Shown: one piece after another, positions 6,697-12,335 of the stretch | Layout of the letters: the number at the start of each line of letters is the position of its first letter | Numbering within the stretch: position 1 is the stretch's first letter | Source of the DNA: an uncultured Lachnospiraceae bacterium | Lineage (GTDB): Bacteria > Bacillota > Clostridia > Lachnospirales > Lachnospiraceae | NCBI GenBank assembly: GCA_949051815.1 | Contig: CARQVR010000074.1 | Span: forward strand, 1-15,451 | Length of the DNA stretch: 15,451 bases | Direction: 5' to 3' | Notes under the pieces: model-generated | What the model was told of the DNA's origin: nothing | The model's input: the letters and a program-made list of their open reading frames with translations, nothing else | Databases searched by the model: none | Position numbers and translations under genes: made by a program

Positions 6697-7809
6697 ATGA
6701 TTATTTTGAACGTTGATTTGGACAATTTTTATGCATTTAAAGACTTTCACTTAAACCTGACCTATCCCAAAAAAATCATTGACTCTTATATTCGGGATGA
6801 ACATTTGAAAGATCACCCTAATTTTCGCTACAAAAAAGTTAATATCATAATGGGAGCCAATGCATCCGGCAAAACCACCTTTGGATATATGCTTAGGAAT
6901 ATCTTTAACTTTATATCCAAAAAGAACCCTGTCTTTATAACCAATACCATTAATGACCGGACACAGGCAGCTTCCTTTACTATTGATATGGTATGCGAAA
7001 GTGATATACTCTATCGTATAGCCTGTCATATTATCCCTAAACCAGACGGCAACTATGAAACCGAAGACATTTGTCTGGAAGTACGCAGTGAAAACATTTG
7101 GGCTAAGGATAGCTACCAGTCCTGTGTCGAGCGTCTCGAAGCTGCCTCATATTCTCCATGCGGAAACTATATTCAGGAACTGGATAAAATGGAGCCTTTG
7201 TTTTGGCTGTTTGAATATCCGACAGATACAAAACGCATTCTTTCCTTTGATCCTAAAGATGAAAAATTCCCTTATGTGCTGGAAAATATACTAAAAGCCT
7301 TAGATCCCTGCATTCAAAACGTAGAAAAGTCGCAAGATGTAGAAGGCGCCTTCGTGATCCGGCTGAAAGACAGGGCCATCATACTGCAAAGCGGCTCCCC
7401 TTTTGACACGGACCTTCTCTCCAGCGGAACAAAAGCCGGTGTCGAAATTGCCATGGTTGTCTCTTCGCTGCTACAGGGTCTTCATTCTTTCTACTACTGT
7501 GACGAAAAGTTCTCTTATATTCACAGTGATATCGAAAAGGCCGTTCTTGCTCTGATGATTGACTCCATTCGACCCAACGAACAACTATTTTTTACCACGC
7601 ATAATACCGATGTACTGGATATGAATTTGCCTAAACACTCTTTTACATTCCTGCGAAAAACTCTTGACGACAACGGACACCGAATTTCCTGCGTCAGCGC
7701 TTCCAGTTTGCTCAAGCGAAGCTCAGACTCTCTAAAAAACGCAGTCGAAAATGATATGTTTTCTACCGCTCCAACGGTTGATCTTATCTATGCAATAGCC
7801 GGGCTTTAA
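6697..7809 (+). CDS. AAA/ABC-type ATPase, OLD/RloA/AriA-like defence candidate
   Basis: A 370-residue protein. It opens with IILNVDLDNFYAFKDFHLNL, the usual first strands of AAA_15/AAA_21 ATPases. It then shows Walker A GANASGKT (53-60), an ABC-type signature LSSGTKAG (241-248), a Walker B-like YYCDE (D269/E270) and a switch histidine in FFTTHNTDVLD (H302). There is no fused nuclease; instead a TOPRIM-like protein is encoded 18 bases downstream. This ATPase plus separate TOPRIM layout is shared by PARIS (AriA/AriB), RloAB and split OLD systems, which sense phage and act through the nuclease. The start at 6697 has AGGAGG 6 bases ahead; an in-frame GTG at 6661 with its own AAGGAGG would add 12 residues. 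The gene is visibly richer in A+T than the surrounding minus-strand genes, a sign of horizontal acquisition. Confidence 0.85.
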   Translation: MIILNVDLDNFYAFKDFHLNLTYPKKIIDSYIRDEHLKDHPNFRYKKVNIIMGANASGKTTFGYMLRNIFNFISKKNPVFITNTINDRTQAASFTIDMVCESDILYRIACHIIPKPDGNYETEDICLEVRSENIWAKDSYQSCVERLEAASYSPCGNYIQELDKMEPLFWLFEYPTDTKRILSFDPKDEKFPYVLENILKALDPCIQNVEKSQDVEGAFVIRLKDRAIILQSGSPFDTDLLSSGTKAGVEIAMVVSSLLQGLHSFYYCDEKFSYIHSDIEKAVLALMIDSIRPNEQLFFTTHNTDVLDMNLPKHSFTFLRKTLDDNGHRISCVSASSLLKRSSDSLKNAVENDMFSTAPTVDLIYAIAGL

Positions 7810-7827
7810 TAATGGAGGACCCTTGTA

Positions 7828-8340
7828 ATGAAAAGTAAATTTGTACAATACTATGTGGAAGGTGAGGATGAGGAGAAACTTATTTATACCCTTAAATCCG
7901 ACTTAGGTGTTATCCGTCCCGGAAAAGTGCAAAAGCTAAATGTCATAGAACATATTCTGGAAGATGCCCGTCTGATGACGCTCCGCCCCAGAACTATGGT
8001 CGTACTGATTTTCGATACTGACACCGGACAAACAAGCATCCTGAATAAGAATCTGGAAAAATTAAAAGTTTGCCCGGTAGTATCTGAAATCATCACTATT
8101 CCTCAGATTTTTAATCTTGAAGATGAGTTGATACATAGCTGTAATATAAAAGATATCACGAAATTATTGGGAAGCAAGTCCAAAAAGGAGTTTAAAACGG
8201 ATTTCAACCGGACAAAGAACCTGGCCAAAAAATTGACGGAACATGGGTTTGATATCAACAAACTTTGGAGCCAGCAGCCTTTACCTCCCTATCAGGATAT
8301 AACAAATCAAGCCGAAAAAATAAAAAAATTCTCTGAATGA
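7828..8340 (+). CDS. Small TOPRIM/RloB-like protein, putative nuclease partner of the ATPase
   Basis: A 170-residue protein. QYYVEGEDEEKL (7-18) holds the glutamate of a TOPRIM-type fold after the first strand, and VVLIFDTDTGQ (58-68) supplies the DxD pair (D63, D65) expected for metal binding. A third acidic cluster, FNLEDEL (95-101), may complete the site. The C-terminal part is basic (SKSKKEFKTDFNRTK). It is shorter than AriB or typical RloB proteins. The ATG has TGGAGG 8 bases upstream and follows the ATPase stop by 18 bases, so the two are co-transcribed and probably work together: ATP-dependent sensor plus nuclease. TOPRIM assignment rests on motif spacing only; nuclease activity is inferred. 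Confidence 0.75.
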   Translation: MKSKFVQYYVEGEDEEKLIYTLKSDLGVIRPGKVQKLNVIEHILEDARLMTLRPRTMVVLIFDTDTGQTSILNKNLEKLKVCPVVSEIITIPQIFNLEDELIHSCNIKDITKLLGSKSKKEFKTDFNRTKNLAKKLTEHGFDINKLWSQQPLPPYQDITNQAEKIKKFSE

Positions 8341-8354
8341 ATGTGATAAAATAT

Positions 8355-8380
8355 GAAAAAGGGCGGCACAAAACCGCCCC
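8355..8380 (-). terminator. Terminator of the repeat lipoprotein gene
   Basis: GGGCGG (8361-8366) and CCGCCC (8374-8379) form a strong stem with a 7-base loop. On the minus strand it is followed by five T residues (8356-8360). It lies in the 53-base gap between convergent genes and has no T-tract on the plus strand, so it serves chiefly the minus-strand gene. Confidence 0.7.
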
Positions 8381-8393
8381 CATAGACACCTGG

Positions 8394-9530
8394 TTACTGC
8401 AATCTGAAAAATAAGGTATTTTCGTCTGTATTGGCAAAATTAACAGGTCTGACCCCGGAATATTTATTATCAAATAAATATAGCAGAACACCGTCATATC
8501 CCTTCGGAAAGAGGAAGTCAAATTTTGCGGTATATGTGAGAGAGTAATTGCCTTCCGCATCTTCTACCCAGCCGGTATCGCTTTTATCTGCTATTATTGC
8601 CCTGCACTCCGTGTAATCCTGCCCTTTCCAGTTAATGGTATGTGTCGCCTCGTTATCCCAGCCAGGCACATACTCGCTATCCCCCTGCTCATCTTCCCCA
8701 TCTTCTTCATCTTTTTCATAATAGTCATCCCAGCCATAAACCACTCGCCATCCATCGCCCGAACCATCATATTCAATCTGTATTTCCACGGTTTTCCATT
8801 CATACCCGTCTTTTGCTTCATGTGTTTCATCAGAATCAAATACCCGATAATCCGTCACGGCTGCCTGCGCGGTAATTTCGGCATCCAAGACGGCACCTTC
8901 ATTTTCGAAACTAGCCATAAACACCTCTGTCAATTTTTCAAAATCGCCTGTTAAACCCATTTCTTCACTAAACAGGCGTATCACAATTTCTTCCGTAAGT
9001 TCAACCTCTTCCCCTTCAAGCACAAAGGTATCCACGTCTTTATATATTCCCTCCATAAAAAGATCTGTAAGGTTTGCATAATCTCCTTCTAGGCCATCAT
9101 CCTTTTTAAACTCATCAATAAGCATATCTTCATAATCTTGTCTGTAATCTATCTGTGTATGATAGTCATAGGTTTTACCTACTTCCATAAACTGCCCTTT
9201 TACCCCAAGTTCCTCAAAAGCAGGTGTCAGCACATCTCCTGCTGTTTCTCCGCATACGGAGCAGACTGCCGCTTCCCAATAGGTAGCTTCTGACAGAGTA
9301 TGTCCTAAAGCCTCCCCCTCTGTCTCCTGACATACACTACAAGTCTTAGGTTCTGTACAGTCAGCGTCTTTCCATGTATGCCCTGACGCTTCTCCTTCTG
9401 TCTCCCCACACTTACTACAGGTTTTCGGCTCTGTACAGGCAGCTTCCTGCCAGTCATGAGACAGGCAGCACCCCGTCATCATAAACATAAGCGATACCGC
9501 CAGCATACCTGTTACCATTTTCTTTCGCAT
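8394..9530 (-). CDS. Lipoprotein with N-terminal HxW/CxxC repeats
   Basis: A 378-residue secreted lipoprotein. A signal peptide ends in MMTGC with the lipid-modified Cys at 21. Three repeats of about 26 residues follow (25-50, 51-76, 77-101). The first two read H-x-W-x(5)-C-TEPKTC-SxC; the third is degenerate, having lost its first Cys but kept CSVC. His and Cys spacing suggests small metal-binding or disulfide knuckles, a repeat style common in surface proteins of gut Firmicutes. The rest (about 105-378) is acidic, with a very acidic linker around DEEDGEDEQGDSE and a beta-rich C-terminus. Two passages resemble one another (LEGDYANLTDLFMEGI and LTGDFEKLTEVFMASF), pointing to an internally duplicated unit. 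AAAGGAG lies 9 bases ahead of the ATG. It is monocistronic; function unknown. Confidence 0.8.
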   Translation of the reverse strand: MRKKMVTGMLAVSLMFMMTGCCLSHDWQEAACTEPKTCSKCGETEGEASGHTWKDADCTEPKTCSVCQETEGEALGHTLSEATYWEAAVCSVCGETAGDVLTPAFEELGVKGQFMEVGKTYDYHTQIDYRQDYEDMLIDEFKKDDGLEGDYANLTDLFMEGIYKDVDTFVLEGEEVELTEEIVIRLFSEEMGLTGDFEKLTEVFMASFENEGAVLDAEITAQAAVTDYRVFDSDETHEAKDGYEWKTVEIQIEYDGSGDGWRVVYGWDDYYEKDEEDGEDEQGDSEYVPGWDNEATHTINWKGQDYTECRAIIADKSDTGWVEDAEGNYSLTYTAKFDFLFPKGYDGVLLYLFDNKYSGVRPVNFANTDENTLFFRLQ

Positions 9531-9606
9531 CTTAAGTTCTCCTTTTTTATTGTATTAACATTTTTGAAGGCGGATATCAGATATGACATCATCAGAATAT
9601 CCTGCC

Positions 9607-9643
9607 TGCATATATGCATCTGTATGAGGATTTTTCCTCATAC
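9607..9643. promoter_or_regulatory. Two adjacent palindromes between divergent lipoprotein and XRE genes
   Basis: TGCATATATGCA (9607-9618) is a perfect 12-bp palindrome. GTATGAGGA-TTTT-TCCTCATAC (9622-9643) is a perfect 9-bp inverted repeat three bases further on. They lie in the divergent control region, 77-113 bases from the lipoprotein start and 18-54 bases from the XRE start. They are plausible operators for the small XRE protein or hairpins in an RNA. No T-tract follows on either strand. Confidence 0.5.
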
Positions 9644-9660
9644 CGTATAAACTTCATTAT

Positions 9661-9923
9661 ATGAAATAATAATTCCGTTCCGTGAGTTAATAAAAAAACG
9701 GAAAATTTCAACTTATTTTTTACGAACCAAATGCGGCGAATACAATTTGGACAACAAAACCATAGACCGCCTTATGCACGACGATTCTGTAACAACCTAC
9801 ACCTTAAATTCATTATGTCATATTTTTGATTGCGAACTATCGGATATTGTGGAATTTATTCCGGATAAACAAAGAAAAAACGAAACAGAAAACAATACAC
9901 ATGAAAAAACCGACAACAATTAA
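9661..9923 (+). pseudogene. Small XRE/Cro-type regulator, apparently frameshifted after the start codon
   Basis: From 9663 a frame runs open to TAA at 9921 and encodes PFRELIKKRKISTYFL (ending near 9722), then KTIDRLMHDDSVTTYTLNSL (about 9750-9809) and FDCELSDIVEFIPD, the layout of the short Cro/CI-like helix-turn-helix family (HTH_26 type). There is no in-frame ATG, GTG or TTG before the domain. The ATG at 9661 is one base out of phase: one more A in its ATGAAA run would give M-K-I-I-I-P-F-R-E and an intact 87-residue protein. It is therefore a recent frameshift, a homopolymer sequencing error, or a gene using a rare ATA/ATT start. No clear ribosome binding site is visible. Its stop overlaps that of the convergent TetR gene by four bases. 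Confidence 0.65.
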
Positions 9924-10468
9924 TAAATAATTTTCTTAATGACTGTAATAAAAAAAGAAAGATCAGTCGCCCGCGCCCTTAACAGCATTGTCATGTTCAT
10001 CATAATGAAACGGGCAAACTGCTCCCTGGTAAATGTTTCATTCCAGACGTCCCCGCGGACCCTCGCATCCTGTTCCAAAAGCTGAATCAATACCGCCTCC
10101 AATGCCGATTGCGCGGACGCCATCTGGGCCTGCCCTGCCACTTCCAGACTGCCAAGACTGTTCATCAGTTTTCCGGCGGATTTGTCTATGCGCTCTTGCA
10201 GAAAATAAAATATTTCCTGCAGCTGCTCACAAAACGATGCAGCCGTGATCTCATTTCTCATTTCCGACAAAGCCTGATTCCAGTATACTTCCGTGAGAGC
10301 CAGCAGAATTTCATCTTTGTTTGAGAAATAATTGTATACGGTTCCGCTTGCAATACCGGCCTTTTTCGCAATGGAGCGAATGTTGACGGCCTCAATCCCT
10401 TCCGTATCTGCCATACTCCGGGCTATATTCAGCAATGTGTCACGCAGGGTATCGTCCTTTCTACGCAC
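9920..10468 (-). CDS. TetR/AcrR-family transcriptional repressor
   Basis: A 182-residue protein with a classic N-terminal TetR helix-turn-helix: LLNIARSMADTEGIEAVNIR, then SIAKKAGIASGTVYNYFSNKDEIL (about 33-56). The C-terminal ligand and dimer domain is helical and unassigned. It begins with GTG (10466-10468), with AAGGAG 7-8 bases upstream. Its promoter TTGACA-17-TAAAAT (10513-10541) is followed by the palindrome TGAACGTGTTCA, implying autoregulation. The same palindrome arms flank the promoter of the membrane protein gene 4 kb away, its probable second target. The gene and its target were probably neighbours before the intervening AT-rich block arrived. Confidence 0.88.
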   Translation of the reverse strand: MRRKDDTLRDTLLNIARSMADTEGIEAVNIRSIAKKAGIASGTVYNYFSNKDEILLALTEVYWNQALSEMRNEITAASFCEQLQEIFYFLQERIDKSAGKLMNSLGSLEVAGQAQMASAQSALEAVLIQLLEQDARVRGDVWNETFTREQFARFIMMNMTMLLRARATDLSFFITVIKKIIY

Positions 10469-10495
10469 TGGCTCTCTCCTTCCGCCTTCTTTTTG

Positions 10496-10507
10496 TGAAC
10501 GTGTTCA
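10496..10507. promoter_or_regulatory. TetR-type operator 3 (TGAACGTGTTCA)
   Basis: Arms TGAAC and GTTCA are identical to those of operators 1 and 2. It sits just downstream of the TetR gene -10 box and 28 bases before the GTG start, the expected position for autorepression. Confidence 0.8.
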
Positions 10508-10512
10508 TTCGT

Positions 10513-10541
10513 ATTTTATTCATATATGTAAGATTTGTCAA
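10513..10541 (-). promoter_or_regulatory. Promoter of the TetR gene
   Basis: Minus-strand TTGACA (10536-10541), 17-base spacer, TAAAAT (10513-10518): near-consensus sigma-70-type promoter with the operator overlapping the expected transcription start. Confidence 0.7.
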
Positions 10542-10612
10542 TTTTAACTCTGATCGCATTCACAAATATTGCCTTATACTTTAAGCCTTTGTCTGCGTCA
10601 GCTATTCCAATT

Positions 10613-11263
10613 TCAATTATCGGCAGAAGCCATCGCTTCCTGTATCTTCTTCTCCCAGTACGAGCTGTCAAAATAATCCCCGCCCTTTGCCGCATTTTGG
10701 AACATATTCATAATCATATCGTAAGACATGGATCTCGTGTCGACAAACAGGCTTTTCCCATCCTTTGACCGAATCGACATGCCGTTTACGCCGGCAAAGG
10801 CAGTCGTATTGTCATCCAGATGTTGTATCATCCCTGTCATTTCCGCAAACTTTTTCAGCCACGACTCTCCCGTTTTCTTGCACATTTCCTTAAACTTCTC
10901 AGCGTCTTCCCCCACCATATAAGGGTGTTTCCCGTCCCTGACATACCATGTAAAACCGGTTTCTTCATCCACATATTTGGGGTCCTGGGCCGCCCATTCC
11001 TCCAAAGGCCTGCCGCCATACCACGCTTGCAGATCGCTGGCATCGAATAAAAATACAAGGCTTCCCTCCCTCTCCGTGAACGTATTTGTTGTCTTAAGCG
11101 ACTCATAAATATCCTGCACGCTGGCATCCTGCCTCGTCCCTTCGGAAGCGGATTCCGATGCCGCCTGCTGCTGTGGGTAAAACTGTCCGGCTCTGCTCCT
11201 GTTGCACTTATTCGCTGATACATTGTTCTGATAAAAACTGTGACCTATGCCATTTACGCTCAT
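10613..11263 (-). CDS. NGIG-family hypothetical protein, third member
   Basis: A 216-residue protein of unknown function beginning MSVNGIGHSFYQNN. A low-complexity Gln/Ser/Ala region (about 28-50) precedes a folded part with LVFLFDASDLQAWYGG, GFTWYVRDGKHPYMVG, NGMSIRSKDGKSLFVDT and a C-terminal YWEKKIQEAM. No signal peptide or membrane helix is seen. Its N-terminus matches the NGIG opening of the tandem genes near 2-3 kb and its leader GGAGGGCTTTGAAAA resembles theirs, while the remainder is not obviously similar. An ECF-type promoter lies about 95 bases upstream, nearly the same as the one before the tandem pair. The three genes therefore look like a co-regulated set with a shared N-terminal signal. 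Confidence 0.75.
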   Translation of the reverse strand: MSVNGIGHSFYQNNVSANKCNRSRAGQFYPQQQAASESASEGTRQDASVQDIYESLKTTNTFTEREGSLVFLFDASDLQAWYGGRPLEEWAAQDPKYVDEETGFTWYVRDGKHPYMVGEDAEKFKEMCKKTGESWLKKFAEMTGMIQHLDDNTTAFAGVNGMSIRSKDGKSLFVDTRSMSYDMIMNMFQNAAKGGDYFDSSYWEKKIQEAMASADN

Positions 11264-11320
11264 TTTTCAAAGCCCTCCTTCGATGTCATCTATATTGACA
11301 ATATCATACGGAAATCTCCA

Positions 11321-11342
11321 GTCCTGTCAGTCCGTCCTGTCA
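11321..11342. repeat. Short direct repeat in the leader of the third NGIG gene
   Basis: GTCCTGTCA occurs at 11321-11329 and again at 11334-11342 (13-base period), just downstream of the ECF-like promoter. A perfect small inverted repeat, ATATTG-A-CAATAT, lies at 11292-11304. Their role is unknown. Confidence 0.4.
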
Positions 11343-11356
11343 TTTCCTCTATGAAC

Positions 11357-11385
11357 AATACGAATCAACCGTCAGAAAAGTTTCA
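11357..11385 (-). promoter_or_regulatory. ECF-sigma-like promoter of the third NGIG gene
   Basis: Minus-strand TGAAAC (11380-11385), 17-base spacer, CGTATT (11357-11362). Both boxes, the spacing and much of the spacer match the promoter at 3242-3270. The -35 box lies within the last codons of the radical SAM gene (the GTG AAA CTT TTC TGA end), so the promoter overlaps that coding sequence. Confidence 0.65.
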
Positions 11386-12217
11386 CATTCCCCACATACA
11401 CCTTTTCTAAATACTTCCCGGCGATCCCGGCAAGGCGGTACAACTGATCCACGTCCGTGGCCTCCTTGTCCAACATCTGATACCGCGGAAAAAAGCGTGT
11501 AATATGAAGCGGGATCGACGGACGTAAACCGGCGATCCATTTGGCCTGCGCTTCCATATCTTCCGGCGCGTCATTTTCCCCCGGCACGATCAGCGTAGTC
11601 AGCTCCACATGACAGCTTTCCACCGCCCTCGCGATAAATGCCCTGACCGTCTCCAGATCCCCGCCGAGTTTCCGGTAGTACGCCTCCCGAAAGCCCTTCA
11701 AATCAATGTTCATGGCGTCTATCCACGGCAGCAGCTCCTCAAGCACTGCAAGCGAAGCCGTGCCGTTCGTCACGAGAATATTCCGCATACCGTACTTTCT
11801 CACCAGCCTTGCCGTATCGCGGACAAACTCCCACCCAACCAGCGGTTCGTTGTAGGTATAGGCTACGCCGATGTTTCCCGCCTTCTTCTCTTCCTTCCAC
11901 GTAAGCGCCATCCTGGCAAGCTCTTCCGGGGACACATACTCTGCACCGGAAACGCTCCTGCCCGTCATGGAAATCTCATGGTTCTGACAGAAAGGGCATC
12001 TGAGATTACAGCCAAAACTCCCTACAGACAAAACCCTGCTTCCAGGATGGAAATCATACAAAGGCTTCTTTTCGATGGGATCAAGCGCTAAAGCGGTAAT
12101 CCAGCCGTAATTTTCGCAGATGATCTCCCCGCCCTCATTTTTTCTGGCTCTGCACAGCCCCGTCTGCCCTGGTTCCAGCGCGCAGTGATGCATACACACC
12201 TGACAAATTATTTTCAT
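11372..12217 (-). CDS. amrS: AmmeMemoRadiSam system radical SAM enzyme
   Basis: A 281-residue radical SAM protein. The cluster motif CNLRCPFC gives C70, C74 and C77 (CxxxCxxC). The N-terminus holds further cysteines (C5, C8, C12, C22) as in the AmmeMemoRadiSam and pyruvate-formate-lyase-activase-like branch. AYTYNEPLVGWEF and NIDLKGFREAYYRKLGG are typical of this family, as is the end YVGNV. The partner gene (LigB-like plus AMMECR1 fusion) is immediately upstream on the same strand, which supports the assignment. The modified substrate of this system is not known to me. The spacer of 118 bases between the genes carries two large hairpins. GGGAG lies about 5 bases before the ATG. The 3' end overlaps the ECF-like promoter of the next gene. 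Confidence 0.92.
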   Translation of the reverse strand: MKIICQVCMHHCALEPGQTGLCRARKNEGGEIICENYGWITALALDPIEKKPLYDFHPGSRVLSVGSFGCNLRCPFCQNHEISMTGRSVSGAEYVSPEELARMALTWKEEKKAGNIGVAYTYNEPLVGWEFVRDTARLVRKYGMRNILVTNGTASLAVLEELLPWIDAMNIDLKGFREAYYRKLGGDLETVRAFIARAVESCHVELTTLIVPGENDAPEDMEAQAKWIAGLRPSIPLHITRFFPRYQMLDKEATDVDQLYRLAGIAGKYLEKVYVGNVKLF

Positions 12218-12238
12218 CCCTCTCCCTCTCGTCCATGC

Positions 12239-12266
12239 GGAGAATGCCGCTTCTTAGGCATTCTCC
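12239..12266. repeat. 10-bp stem hairpin between the AmmeMemoRadiSam genes
   Basis: GGAGAATGCC and GGCATTCTCC pair perfectly over 10 bp around an 8-base loop. It lies 21 bases ahead of the radical SAM start. No T-tract follows on either strand, so it is not a standard terminator; in the minus-strand RNA it would sit just before the ribosome binding site. Confidence 0.65.
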
Positions 12267-12267
12267 T

Positions 12268-12333
12268 GAGTGAAATATAGAACTTCTCCACGAAGCAGCC
12301 TATGCTGCAAGTGGCTGGAAGTTCTTTTCACTC
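12268..12333. repeat. 66-base elongated hairpin between the AmmeMemoRadiSam genes
   Basis: Four helices stack with small bulges: 12268-12275 with 12326-12333 (8 bp), 12279-12286 with 12318-12325 (8 bp), 12288-12291 with 12311-12314 (4 bp), and 12295-12299 with 12304-12308 (5 bp, loop CTAT). It begins 3 bases after the stop of the fusion gene. There is no T-tract on either side. It could be a REP/MITE-like element, an RNase III-type processing site or an mRNA stability element. Confidence 0.7.
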
Positions 12334-12335
12334 TG

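Noticed and set aside
11372..11390. Radical SAM gene as a C-terminally truncated pseudogene
   Set aside because: Homologues that I recall in this family also end near YVGNV, and all catalytic motifs are intact.
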